A stretch of DNA of 64,000 nt from Deinandra increscens subsp. villosa (Eukaryota > Streptophyta > Magnoliopsida > Asterales > Asteraceae): NCBI GenBank assembly GCA_039602395.1, contig JBCNJP010000035.1:5013-69012 (forward strand), written 5' to 3'. A program made the position numbers and the translations under genes. Below the pieces are notes generated by a model. It saw nothing but the letters and a program-made list of their open reading frames with translations. It was not told where the DNA came from and did no database searches. Shown piece by piece: positions 11,189-22,204 of this stretch (position 1 is its first letter; each line of letters starts with the position of its first letter).

Positions 11189-11671
11189 TTAATTTTCAAG
11201 GTGAGAATACCTGGACTCTACGTCTAGCAGAGTTTTACTTACATAATATACCGGATGCTGCTCACCTTGGTGGTCTTTCACCAAGACTGCACTAACTGAG
11301 CTTCCGGAAATAGCTAGATACAAATATAGCGGCTCCCTATTTTCTAGTTTCATTAGTAATGGGGCTGCTGACAGGTACTCTTTTAAGCATCTCAAGGCTT
11401 CTTCGTGCTTTTCAGACCATTCAAACTTCTTGTTTTTCCTCAGGATATCGTAGAAATCCTTGTTTGTTTCTGAGGATCTTGAGATGAACCTGTTGAGAGC
11501 CGCGATCCTTCCTGTCAACCTTTGTACCTCCTTTATATTTGATGGGGATTTCAAATTTAAGATTGCTTTGATCTGCTCAGGACTTGCTTTGATTCCTCTT
11601 TCAGTAACCATGTAGCCTATAAATTTTCCAGCTCGCACCCCAAAGTGGCACTTGGAAGGGTTGAGCTTCAT
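11189..11671 (-). pseudogene. Reverse transcriptase C-terminus and first RNase H (Tat)
   Basis: Begins MKLNPSKCHFGVRAGKFIGY, the conserved thumb side of gypsy reverse transcriptase, continues through KEVQRLTGRIAALNRFI, then the RNase H-like block PLYLYLAISGSSVSAVLV and a KTLLDVESRYSHLE end. The frame is shifted relative to the palm domain upstream. This is a fragment of a polyprotein, not a gene with its own start. Confidence 0.8.
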
Positions 11672-12375
11672 ATTATACTGATCAAGAATGTTAAAGCAGT
11701 TTGGATATTCCTGACATGATCTTCTGCTTTCTTGGATTTCACCACCATGTCATATATGTAGACTTCCATCTTGTCCCCAAGTTGCTCTTTAAATATCATA
11801 TTGACGAGCCGCTGATAGGTGGCACCTGCATTTCTTAAACTAAAAGGCATAGTAGTATAACAATAGATACCTGTCGGAGTTATTAATGTTGTATGCTCCT
11901 GGTCACATGGTTTCCTCTGGATTTGTTGGAATCCTGCTGAGGCATCCATAAAGGTGAGCATCTCGTGACCAGCTGTGGCATCCACCATTGCATCAATATG
12001 GGGAAGTGGGAAAGGATCCTTAGGACATGCCTTATTCAAGTCCGTGTAGTCAACACAAACTCTCCACTTTCCATTCTTCTTCTGGACCACCACCACATTT
12101 GCTAGCCACTTGGGATATTTGACTTCTCTGATCATCTTGGTTTTGAGAAGCTTGTCATCTTCCTCCCGGATGATAACATTCTTCTCCGGAGCAAACTTTC
12201 CCCTCTTTTGTTGTATAGGCCTGAAAGAATGTTCTAAACCAAGTTTGCGAGTAATAATATGTTTAGGGATACCTGTCATATCCTCATGTTTCCAAGCAAA
12301 GGTTGAGGTTCTGGCTTTCAGAAGCTGGATCAGCTCCCATTCGGTATCCGCTGGGATGCCTGTTCCGATGAGCAC
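11668..12375 (-). pseudogene. Reverse transcriptase palm domain (Tat), catalytic motif changed
   Basis: Conserved blocks in order: WLANVVVVQKKNGKWRVCVD, DLNKACPKDPFPLPHIDAMV, LTFMDASAGFQQI, MPFSLRNAGATYQRLVN and EVYIYDMVVKSK. The last block should contain two adjacent Asp residues after Y-I; here the codon at 11753-11755 encodes Tyr, so one catalytic Asp is lost. The frame then breaks near 11690. The fragment is clearly a gypsy (Tat-type) polymerase and clearly inactive. Confidence 0.85.
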
Positions 12376-12465
12376 CTTGATTTCAAGATTCTCAGGGTCT
12401 AGAAAGACTTCTTTGACATCAAGCTCCCTGTCCTCCTGTACTTCAAGTGCTATTTTCTCTAATTG

Positions 12466-13056
12466 CTATCCCTTTGTCATCTTGGTGGTGTTCTTCATTG
12501 AAGTTGAATAGCAATTCTTGGCTTCCTGTTGATCGCTTTCAATCCTTACAACTCCCCAAGGTGTGGGAAGCTTGATGCATTGATGATAAGTTGAAAGGAC
12601 CGCTTTCATCTCGTGTGTCCATGGCCTGCCAAGAATAATATTGCAGCAAGAGAGAGAATCTATAACACAAATTTTTTGCATAGAGTTTACCCCCTCTATG
12701 TATACTAGTAACCTGATATCCCCAACGGTGCTTTTAGTTTCACCACTGAAGCCAATCAGGACTGAGGATCTTGCAACTATTTCGAATTCTGGGATCCCCA
12801 TCATTTTTAGTACATCGAGACAAATTATGTTTACTGAGCTTCCATTATCAATCAGTGTCCTGCGAACAAAATGGTTAGCAATATACAAAGTAACCACAAG
12901 ATTATTATGAGGGGGATCCTTGACATGAGAAAGGTCGCTTTCATCAAAAGATATGAGTTTGTCTTGAGTCAGGGTGGCTGTCCGGACAGGTCTGTCACCC
13001 TGTTCAGATGTGGATTCCTTAGCATGTTTCTTGGCTGAGGAATATGAAGTGCCACA
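12466..13056 (-). pseudogene. Retroviral-type aspartic protease region (Tat)
   Basis: The minus frame from about 13056 reads through a charged linker with PVRTATLTQDKLISFDESD to the protease core RRTLIDNGSSVNII near 12850, with the catalytic Asp in DNGSS, and later CNIILGRPWTHEMKAVLSTY. This is the usual Tat protease pattern. The open frame with a Met starts at 12897, but the domain continues upstream without stop, so the Met is not meaningful. The preceding gag is absent: LTR-like sequence starts at 13057. Confidence 0.75.
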
Positions 13057-13867
13057 TGTTTTGGCTAAAAATTACAAGACTTAATTTAGTAACCAAATTA
13101 GTTTGTGAGGTTAGATGTCTAGAATGTGAAGTTTGTAAAATCAAGTTTATCGGTTAAAATCCAAGGTTTGGATAGAAGAAATGGAAACACAAATGATAAT
13201 TTCCCTGAATGCAACTAAGAACACCAAGATTTTTGAGGGGAAAAGCCCTTAACCCTTGGATGTCTCCAAGAGCCGCCAGCATAAAAAACCCCATGGCAAC
13301 AATAACACACGTTGCCCGTTTATTCCACTAAAAATATTCCGAGTACAAGTTTTTGCGGTAATAGCTAAGTGTATGAGTGAGAGTACAAGTGATCGTAAGT
13401 GTGTAAAATGAATCCTATACCGCCTTTAAATACAATCAGATCCTAACTAACTATCAATGATTCTTGGGATCTCCCTCTTAACGACTTGAAGCTGTTATTT
13501 GACCGAATTTGGTGGCGAGTATTCATTTCCACACGTGCTCTGACTTTGACTGAGTCCACATGACCGTTATCCATCTTCTCGTTCCTGGCTTGATCACATA
13601 GAATCAAAGAAAAGATTAGTAACGTCGTCCTAGAATGCATGGTATCCGTGCATGTTGGGATCAGGTAGATTAGATCAGGTAGATTAAATAAATAAATTCA
13701 GAATACATTACATCCTGGGATGATAAGCAAATAACGGTACCACGAACATAAATAGAAATCCTGGGTAACGATAACTGAAAGAGCAGTCCCAGTACATTTG
13801 ACATCCAGGGATCTCAAGCTATCGAAGATCATTAGTAAAATTCAGGGGCAAAATCTAGGGTATAACA
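13057..13867 (-). repeat. Probable 5' LTR of the Tat element
   Basis: On the minus strand this stretch starts TGTTATACCCTAG at 13867 and ends AAAACA at 13057, with TG/CA ends and a TATA-like TATTTAAAGG near 13425. It sits directly upstream of the protease with gag and primer site missing, so either a deletion followed insertion or the boundary is misjudged. No second LTR is available for comparison. Confidence 0.45.
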
Positions 13868-14149
13868 ATTGCACCCAAAATTTGTAGCTTGTAGATAAGA
13901 TTTTACAGCTGTGAATTTTCAAATTGAGATGAGTCATCGTTTTCGTTTTAATCCTGTTCGCAGAAGTTGCTTTTTCAGTTTCGATCTCATCCATCAGCAT
14001 CCCATCACCCCTGTAACTTCTTTCGCTCATAAATACCCCCATTACTCGAGTCTTTTATCTCACCCGAGTTTAGAATTAGGAGCATCCATCATCTCTTTCA
14101 CTTATTTCGACTAGGTAATCTTCTCTGATCTTTTTTCGCTTTCTCGAAC

Positions 14150-14580
14150 CATGACTAAACGATGAGTCCATTGCGAACCCACCGTCTCTCTTGCCGGGGT
14201 GGAAGATTTCCTTGATCAGAAACTTCTTCTTCATCCCAAGCAAGAAAAATGCACTTTCACGAACAATGAGATTGCATTGGTGAAAGATTCTGGCCTTCTT
14301 TCCCCATCTGCTGTTATCAGGGCTTTCGACCCTAGATTACAGTCTGATTTCGTCTCTCCAACCTGGGTCTATTTTACATTCACTCCGTTTAGCATGGGTT
14401 TGTCCTACCCCTTCTCTGGCCTCGTTTCCGAATTCTTCCAGGCCACTGGCCTTTCATACGCCCAAACCCATAATTTTGTGTGGCGCATCCTGGGAACCCT
14501 GGATCGTCTGAACAGTTCCTACGAACATTTGATCGGCTTGCCGGAAATAGCCCTGGCTTATGAGCTGAAATCCCATGGTT
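14150..14580 (+). pseudogene. Gypsy-type-transposon ORF fragment, copy 2
   Basis: An ATG at 14150 is stopped after four codons; the readable frame from 14199 holds EDFLDQKLLLHP, then VYFTFTPFSMGLSYPFSGLV, FFQATGLSYAQT and VWRILGTLDRLNSS, the same blocks as the copy at 241-1113. It resembles the PF04195 family of gypsy-associated proteins. Near 14580 it changes without a gap into copia Gag sequence (NPEDLEHMDISYQ), so this copy is truncated by, or fused to, the SIRE-like element. Bases 13868-14149 look like its leader. Confidence 0.5.
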
Positions 14581-16862
14581 CCAGTCAACCCGGAAGACCT
14601 GGAGCACATGGACATTTCTTATCAGATGGGAATGTTTGCTTTAAGAGCAAAGCAGTTTATGGCTAAGACGGGGAAGAAGGATTGGAATGGAGGAATAGGG
14701 ATAAAGATCAGCTTCAACAAGGCGAACCTGCGGTGCTACAACTGCAATGAGTATGGACACTATGCCAGAGAATGAACCAAGCCGAAGGCTGAAAGAGATG
14801 ACAGAGCTCCTGATGATAGGAAGGATAGTATAAGAAAGGATACTGGAAAAAATGATAGGGCACTGGTGGTGCAGCACACACCAGGATATGATTAGACTAC
14901 TCAAGTGGAAGATCTGAGTCTAACACTTGATGATGTGGCCCTCCTTGCTGAAGAGGGAGCAGAGAAGGAAGCTGCTGAAAATATGTCACCATGCCTTCAT
15001 GGCAGACATCACTCCAGGTTCTCAAGCCAGCACAAGCGGTCATGAGGTATGCTCAAATTCTAAATGTCAATCTGTGTTTAATGAATGCAAAGACTGGGAA
15101 CGTAAGTTCACTAATGAAACCATAAATTATGAGTCAACTGCTAGAGACCTTAGGGAATACAAAAATCATAGTCGGATATTTAGGGAAAAACTGGAAGCTG
15201 CTAAGTTAGACATTAAAAATATTCAATCTCAGGTGAGTGATAAAAGTACATATCTTAGAATTGCTGACTCTAAGGTTGAAAGTCTAACCAAGGAAGTCGA
15301 GAAGCTTAAAGCCAAATTAGGAACCTCACAAAACAAAATTGAACGAAATGCAAGATTGTGTCTGAAATGTTGAAGGCTAGTTCCCTGTTTTACAATACTG
15401 ATGTTAGAATGCGGCATGTTAAAGGGAACTCAGGGTTAGGTTTTGGTGCCGATGATAACAATGAAAAATCCATGCACTCTGACCCAATGCCTTTAATGCA
15501 TGAAATGATTCCTGATCATGAAATCTCTAAGACCACTTTAGAAGTTAAGGAAGAAATTGATAGAAAACTTGTTGCTTGTCCTATTAAGATATCTGCTCTT
15601 GTCTCTAACATTACTAACAATTCTACTTGTTGTGCAGATAAAGGTAATAAAGAAGCAGGGGTAGTGAATAGCAAGGAAGTCCCTAAGAGTCCAAAGAAGT
15701 CTAATTAGATGATTTTAAAAAAACTTTGATTTTGAGAAACTTGAATCTTCTGTTCAGTCTTAGTCAAAAACTCCCGAGTCTGTTTTGTGTGATAAACCTT
15801 TTGATTGTGGTGTGTTTAATTTTGGTAAATGTGATGCAAAACCTGTGAAACCCTTAAGAACTGTTAAGATTTTAAGAAGGGGTAAGGGATCACAGGTTGC
15901 TAGTCCCAAACCCACAAGTGATGGTTTGTTTGGTGAAGAAATTTTGTGAAATTAAGAACAATAATGGTGACCAAAATGTGCAGAAAGTACGGGACATTAG
16001 ACCTCATGATTTTGTCTTGTACCTAGAGTTAAATTCTGCATATGACCAGTTTAAGCCGATACAGCGGGAGTATATTTTGACTACAAAGCCACACGGTAAA
16101 ACCCATTGGATCCACAAAAATTGTTCAAAACTTCCTTGATATCCACTGGGCGTAACCAACAACAGGCTCCCACGTATCCAAAAAAAAATAGTCTTGCCAT
16201 GTGTGTGGTAAACCAGAACACTTGGCAAGAAACTGTTTCACCGACCATATGAACCCTTCTATCCAAAAAAGGTTCAGCAGAAGCCCATTCCTATGGACCA
16301 AACACAAATTGGCCCGGCTCCAAAGTCTGGTCCCTTAAAATCAAAAGTGTAGAAACCGGCACCTCAGGGACATAAAGTAAATCAGAAGCCCAAGTTTCCA
16401 AAGCAACAGTCAAAGACTGTTTTTTAAGAAAGCAAAGTGTTTCAGAAATCAGTAAAGGCTGTCAATCTTTTTAAACCAGTTTGGATACCAAAATCTGTTG
16501 AATCCTCAAAATCTGTATCACCTTCGGACCAAGTTTCTAAACCACCCATCCATCCAAAACTAGTTGGTCTGGCTAAATCAACTGGTTGGAGGAAGGATGA
16601 CAGATGGAATATTCCAAAGGTGGTAAACCTGTCTTTCAAGCCCACTAGGGTGTACAAAAAACACTCAAAACAATTTCAAGAGGTGAATGTTCAAACTCTA
16701 AATAAAAATAAAATTCCACTGAAAAGACCTCAGGAGCTTGGTAAAGACAATTATTGTCCCAGAAAACCAACACAAAGGACATTCTCAGTCAAGCCAAAGC
16801 ATACCCACCTTCACCCAGACCCATTATGGCCTGGGTACCCAAAACTAACTAATCTCCTTTGA
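14581..16862 (+). pseudogene. SIRE-like Gag with two zinc knuckles, broken
   Basis: Starts inside Gag at PEDLEHMDISYQMGM. Zinc knuckle 1 spans 14734-14775 (CYNCNEYGHYARE), but its last Cys codon is a TGA stop. A long coiled-coil-like region follows (about 14990-15700; KVESLTKEVEKLKAKLG). Zinc knuckle 2 is intact at 16195-16236 (CHVCGKPEHLARNC). A basic tail runs to the stop at 16860. Frames change near 15360 and 15720. Gag would coat and package the RNA; two knuckles separated by a coiled coil is the same layout as in the element at 40372-46738. Confidence 0.75.
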
Positions 16863-17258
16863 ATGCAGGAACAACCAAGGAGGATTGTCAACAACCTTTG
16901 GTACGTTGACAGTGGTTGTTCCCGGCATATGACGGGTGACATATCTCTACTACAAGACTTGGAGCAATTTGATGGAGGATATGTATCATTCGTAGGAGGA
17001 GTTGGAGGATATATCAGTCAAAAAGGAACAGTCAGAAACGGATGTCTCAGCTTCCATGACGTTAACTATGTAGAGCAGTTGAAACACATTTTGTTAAGTG
17101 TTTCACAAATCTGTGACAGGGAGTATCCAGTGCTTTTCAATAACAAGGAATGTCTGATTCTCAAACCTGGGTACTCCATCCCTCGATTGGGTGTTAATGC
17201 GAACACCAAGATACGACAACTCCTATGTTCTCAACATGCAGAAACCCCCCACAACTGA
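16863..17258 (+). pseudogene. Copia protease and pre-integrase region
   Basis: Holds NNLWYVDSGCSRHMTGD, the copia aspartic protease active site (DSG), followed by the GGYISQKGTVRNGCLSF and LKHILLSVSQICDREYPVLF blocks typical of the end of protease. The frame ends at 17258, and the polyprotein continues one frame over from about 17200, so a frameshift lies near 17210. Confidence 0.8.
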
Positions 17259-18393
17259 GGTGGCATGCCTTCTCTCCAAAACAGCTGAGAACCACGCTCA
17301 GTTGTGGCACAGCCGTTTGGGGCACATGAATCTGAAAATTTTGAATCGGCTTGCAAGAGGAGGACTTGTCAAAGACCTTCCAATCAAAGAACTCGTGCTC
17401 AAGGAGAAATGTGAGGCATGTGCTAAGGGGAAGCAGCACAAACGCCCACACAAGCCAAAGGTGTTCAACCGAATCTCCTCAGTACTGGAGCTGCTTCACA
17501 TGGACCTCTTTGGTCCAGTCAGTATGTTAAGCCTTAACCAATGTGCATTTTGCTTAGTTATTACTGATGATTTTTCTCATTTCACGTGGGTGTTCTTTTT
17601 GCCAAGGAAGAGTGACGTTGCAGGAATATTGATAGCGTTCCTCAAGCTAATTGAAAATAAGTTAAACCTGAAAGTGAAGTCCATCAGGAGTGACAACGGG
17701 ACAAAATTCAAGAATCGTATCATTGATGAATTATGCGCAGAGAAAGGAATTGAACATCAGTATAGTGCACCATACACCCCACAGCAGAATGGCGTGGCAG
17801 AACGACGCAACCGAACTCTAATTGAAGTTGCTCGTATAATGTTGTGTGATTCCAAGCTGCCTACCATGTTTTGGGCAGAGGCAGTTAACATTGCTTGTTA
17901 TGTGCAAAACAGGGTTCTCATCAAAAAGCGACACCAGAAGACCCCTTACGAATTGATCTACCATGACAGGCCCAGAATTGGGTATCTTCGGGCTTCTGGG
18001 TGTCTTTGCACTATTTTAGTGATTACTGATTTACCAAAATTTGCTGCTAAATCTGATGAGTGTTATTTTGTAGGTTACTCTGTCAGCTCAGCCTACAGGG
18101 TGTTTAACTAAACAACCGGTATTGTAATGGAGTCTACCAATGTGGATTGGCTTGAAGAGAATCCCGCGCAAGCTTTTGACTACAATCAATTCTTCCTTCC
18201 GTTTGGATTGGACTCGGTCATAGCTGAAGAACTTTTTGATGACACAATCTCAGGACCATCAATAACTCATTCGATTACAAAATCTCCAGTCACTGCCTCC
18301 GACACAGATACAACACCAGTCAATGAAACTGTTGATGCTGGTATTGATAATGGGGCAGAGAACAACCCCGGCATAGACACTGTTCAATCTTAG
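17191..18393 (+). pseudogene. Copia integrase
   Basis: The HHCC zinc finger is complete (HSRLGHMN ... CEACAKGKQHK). The catalytic core keeps all three acidic residues: HMDLFGP, SIRSDNGTKFKN, and NGVAERRNRTLIEVA. The C-terminal part continues to the in-frame TAA at 18109, after which the same frame resumes with a short acidic linker to a TAG at 18391. The domain itself is well preserved, although the polyprotein is broken on both sides. It would insert element cDNA into the chromosome. Confidence 0.85.
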
Positions 18394-18599
18394 GTAGCTA
18401 ACGCGGAAGGAGAACCAGACCAAACAAATCTACCTATAGAAATCCCCGTTCAAGCGGTTACTGAAACAAGGATCCACAAATATCACCCCTTGGACAATGT
18501 CATAGGTCCTTTAGCATCTGGGGTGATAACGAGAAGTTAATCAGGGGACATCAATCACTGCATGTATTCTTGCTTTATCTCTAAAATTGAGCCACCAAA

Positions 18600-19949
18600 C
18601 ATTACAATGGCTTTAAAAGATCCTAGCTGGGTAGAAGCCATGCATGAAGAGCTGAATCAATTCTCAAGGCTTCAGCTATGGAGGTTAGTGGAGAGGCCTG
18701 CTGACAAAAAGGTCATCACAAGTTGAATTTCACTATCTACCAATTGGACATGAAAACTGCATTTCTCTATGCTGATATGGATGAAGAGGTGTATGTTACT
18801 AAACCTCATGGGTTCATTGATGAAGAACACCCTTATCATGTGTACAAGCTAGACAAAGCATTGTATGGCTTACACCAGGCCCCTCGGTCATGGTACAAAA
18901 CATTGACTGACCATCTTCTAGCACACGGGTACACAAGGGGAATAGTGGATCAGACACTATTCAGAAAAGAGGTTGAACATGACATAATCATGGTGCAAGT
19001 TTATGTGGACGACATCATCTTCGGGTCAACGAATGAGGATTTGTGTAAAGAGTTTGAAAAGGTAATGCGGATGAAATTTGAGATGAGTCAAATGGGTGAA
19101 ATGGAATTCTTCCTAGCATTACAAGTGAAGCAGAGTGACAGCGGGATCCTTATTCACCAAGCCAAATATGTCACAGAGATTCTGGAGAAATACAAGGTGG
19201 CAGATTCAAAGCCTGTCTCCACACCTATGGCGGCCAGGCCTGCACTTACCAAAGATCCAGATGGTTAATCGGTGAGCGAGCACATGTACCGGTCTATGAT
19301 CGGGTCACTGATGTATTTAACACCTAGCTGCCCAGACATCATGCTTGTAGTGTGCCAATGCGAACGATAGCAGGCTAATCCTAAACTCTCTCATTTATCT
19401 GCAGTTAAACGTATTTTCAAATATTTGAAGGGTCGGCCAAGGCTGGGCCTTTGGTACCCTAAAGAGTCAGGGTTTAATCTGTATGCGTTTACTGATAGTG
19501 ATTATGGTGGCAATGAGCTTGACAGTAAATCTACATCTGTTGGAGCTCAGTTCTTAGGAGACAGGTTGGTGGCATGGCAAAGCAAGAAGCAGCACACGGT
19601 GTCACAATCGACAGCCGAAGCAGAATACGTGGCTGCCTCTGGATGCTGCTCACAGGTGGTATGGTTGCAGCATCAACTGGGAGATTACGGTTTGAATTTC
19701 TTTGACAATCCCATTTACTGTGATAATAATGCTACGTTACAAATTGTTAAAAACCCTGTGCAACACTCTAAAACGAAGCACATTGACATTTAAACGCACT
19801 TCATTCGGGACTGCTACGAATGCAGGCTCATTCACTTAGAACGGGTGCAGTCGGATGACAATGTGGCGGACATGTTCACCAAACCCCTCCCTAGTGCTAA
19901 TTTTGAAATGTGTCTCAAAGGCCTCCGAATGATAGCCTTTGATGAGTAG
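18600..19949 (+). pseudogene. Copia reverse transcriptase and RNase H, deleted and broken
   Basis: A short N-terminal piece (PSWVEAMHEELNQFSRLQLW) reaches KKVIT at about 18720 and jumps directly to NFTIYQLDMKTAFLY, so the fingers part of the reverse transcriptase, normally some 60 residues, is deleted. The active site YVDDIIFGSTN is intact. Stops at 19266 and near 19370 break the frame. RNase H carries FTDSDYGG, STAEAEYVA and YCDNNATLQIV, its catalytic acids, and ends with the usual DNVADMFTKPLP tail and a TAG at 19947. Confidence 0.85.
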
Positions 19950-20040
19950 TCTGGCAACTTCTATCTAATCAAAAATTTTAAAAAAAAAAAGAATAGTGTC
20001 TTTGTTTTCAGTTTGTGTTCTAAAAAAATCTAAAATCAAG

Positions 20041-20049
20041 GGGAAGATA
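20041..20049 (+). other. Polypurine-like tract after pol
   Basis: GGGGAAGAT follows AAATCAA about 90 bp after the pol stop; a second purine tract (AGGGGAAG) is near 20416. SIRE-type elements have extra sequence between pol and the 3' LTR, so neither can be named the true PPT without the LTR. Between 19950 and 20898 no gene is seen; 20580-20830 is a C-rich, leader-like stretch. Confidence 0.35.
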
Positions 20050-20898
20050 TAAAATAAACATCTTGATGTTTCCTCTAAATTTTGTGTGCTTTTAATTTTT
20101 TTTACTGGTTTTGTGTGACCTGGATAGATGTTCATAATTAATAAACGCTAAAAGATAAATTATGTGATGAAACTGCCTCAGTAAGCGAAAGCGGTACGAG
20201 TTTAAAGTTGGACCAAAATACCGGCAATCACCTGAACACGCGAAGTAACTGAAGCTGAAAAGGGTTCCTCAGTCACAAATTATCTGGTTTGATCCCTAAT
20301 ATGCCTTCTCACGCAAATTTCAGTTTTGTTAAGTGGTAGATAATTTAATTATTTTTATTAAGTAATTATTTATTTTTTAATAGTTGTCAGACGCAAAACT
20401 CTCGGGCTTGAGTTCAGGGGAAGCTTTCGGAAATGAACGGGTTTAATTTTGATAATTTGGTGGTTAAGTTAAGAAAAATGTTTGTTTGTTAAAGTATTTG
20501 TTTCAAAGGGTAAAATTCTCAAAAGTTGGGGGACGGGCTTTGTGAAACTTTGTTTTAAAAATTGGAGATGGGGTAAGAGACCGATCGGTCTCCTCCCCCT
20601 TTCACTTTTCCCCTCTCTTGCTTTCCTCCCGTCGCAAACCCTAACTCCCTCGCCACCATTATCGTTGGTCACCACCACCTGACGCCGCCACCACCGTCGC
20701 CTCTTCCCTGCGACACCATCACCACCTTCCTTGCCGGAAACCACCATCAAAACACCCCCGCATTACCTCATCATCGCCGCCACTGCCCCTCTACAAATCA
20801 CCGCCACCACCACCGATTGTCATCATCCGACACCACCAGGGTGGTCGGTTTTCATCATTATACATCTATACGGTGTTGATTTTGAGTTCTGAGGAGCT

Positions 20899-22204
20899 AT
20901 GGCTACTCGATTGAAGCGAGCCGCTAGACCCGCTAAGGACACAGTCGGGTATGTGCTAGTTTTTAACTGTTCTTGGTAGGGACGGGAAGGAAATCTGATT
21001 TAGATGTGTTTGAGATTGAAATCGAGTGTGAAAACACTCGTATCTGGTCTATTAATCAAAGTTGCAGGTTTGATAGGAAGAAGAAGGCACTTTTCGATCG
21101 ATACAAGGGCTTTTCGATTAGGCTGAGAAGCTTTTCGATTGGCCCTGGTGCTTCTCGATCGAAGATTCTCGGTAAATCAGGACTTTTCGATCGATGCTGG
21201 CACTTTTTGATCCAAAGCTTATGCTTTTCGATCAAAGCTTACGCTTTTCAATCGAAGCATGAGCTTTTCGATTGGTGGTATCGGTAACTTGAGCTTTTCG
21301 ATCAAGGAACCCGGTAATAGTCGGACTTTTCGATCGGAAGGATGCTTTTCGATCGAAGACCTAGTTTTTCGATCGAAAAGGTACCTGATGATGTGTTTCA
21401 AATGGTTTTCTTCTATTTTTAAGCCGTTATGCTGCCCGTTTTTCGAGAAAAAATCTTATGGCTAATGAATTTTTGTTTGTTTTGGATTTTATCTTTGTTT
21501 GTGAGTGCAGGGACTTAGAGTTTATCAAGGATCACAATACACTTGCATACTTACTGGATCCACCTGCTGAGTATAAAGAAAAGTACAAGTCCATGATTAA
21601 AGGATTGAAGAGATGATGTCTGCACTATGCTCTCATTGCAAATCCTGTTATCTGCAAGAGGATGCATCAAGAGTTCTAGAAGACTGCTTTTGTTTCGGAT
21701 GATGGAAAGCAGATCATAGCAAAGATTCAAGGCATCGGCGTTGTATTGACTGAAGAAAACTTTAGACAGGCTCTAATGTTGAAAGATGTTGTTGTTGATC
21801 CTATTGCATTGGATAGAGATTACATGAAGGTACCTGCTTCTGAGTTTGATGGAAGATGGGATGCACAGACTTTTGCTCATCTTCCTAAGAGGTACCTGAT
21901 TCAGCTAGGTGAGCACTATCATGATAAAAGAGGAATTACTTCTGATGTAAAGTCCTGGATGTTCGATGGAGAAAAACACATGTTTGTGGTGTGGAGGAAA
22001 GGACAGTGTCCATTGGAATATTACAAGTGTTGGACACAATTTTATTCTTGGACGACTGTGGATCTGACAATGCTGTATAAGGCACCTTTCTTCAATCCAT
22101 CAAAGAATGATTATGCAAATCACTTCTATAAGAAACTGAGGAATGCAGTGCTCACCACGAATCCTAAAATTTTACATGAACAAAAAATTATGCTAAAAAT
22201 ATGA
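20899..22204 (+). pseudogene. Extra 3' ORF of the SIRE-like element, with an intron
   Basis: A short first exon starts with ATG at 20899 and ends at a GTATGT donor (20949). A second exon starts after TGCAG at 21511 and stays in frame when joined. Exon 2 has DLEFIKDHNTLAYLLD, then a TGA near 21614, then RMHQEF followed by TAG at the place where ORF A has the Trp of its FW pair. The frame is then open to 22204 (GVVLTEENFRQALMLKDV and a C-terminal region). Block order matches the ORFs at 5393 and 6868. Function unknown; databases sometimes call relatives longin-like or env-like. The 3' end is cut before any LTR. Confidence 0.55.
20949..21510 (+). other. Putative intron carrying a 20-bp phased motif array
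   Basis: GT and AG ends with a T-rich 3' part, and the frame is kept across it. Inside, 21090-21379 has 13 copies of a CTTTTCGATCGA-like core. The starts I read are 21090, 21110, 21131, 21151, 21183, 21203, 21224, 21244, 21264, 21294, 21326, 21345 and 21365, so spacings are 19-21 or 30-32 bp. Confidence 0.55.

Larger units (their letters stand above)
1114..13867 (-). mobile_element. Decayed Tat-lineage Ty3/gypsy element, interrupted
   Basis: Minus-strand remnants read in the order protease, reverse transcriptase, RNase H, a second RNase H, integrase, which is the Tat-lineage arrangement. The element is split by the + strand LTR element at 2170-10818: the second RNase H frame runs up to 10824, stops, and resumes exactly at 2169. 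A probable 5' LTR lies at 13057-13867. No gag remains between this LTR and the protease, and no 3' LTR is seen because integrase ends abruptly near 1114. Frameshifts, and a changed catalytic residue in the reverse transcriptase, show the copy is dead. Confidence 0.75.
14581..22204 (+). mobile_element. 5'-truncated SIRE-like Ty1/copia element
   Basis: Reads on the + strand as Gag (two zinc knuckles), protease, integrase, reverse transcriptase, RNase H, then an extra spliced-looking ORF, which is the SIRE/Maximus layout. Neither LTR is present: the 5' side starts inside gag and the 3' side ends inside the extra ORF. Many stops, at least two frameshifts and a deletion in the reverse transcriptase show it is inactive. 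Confidence 0.85.
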
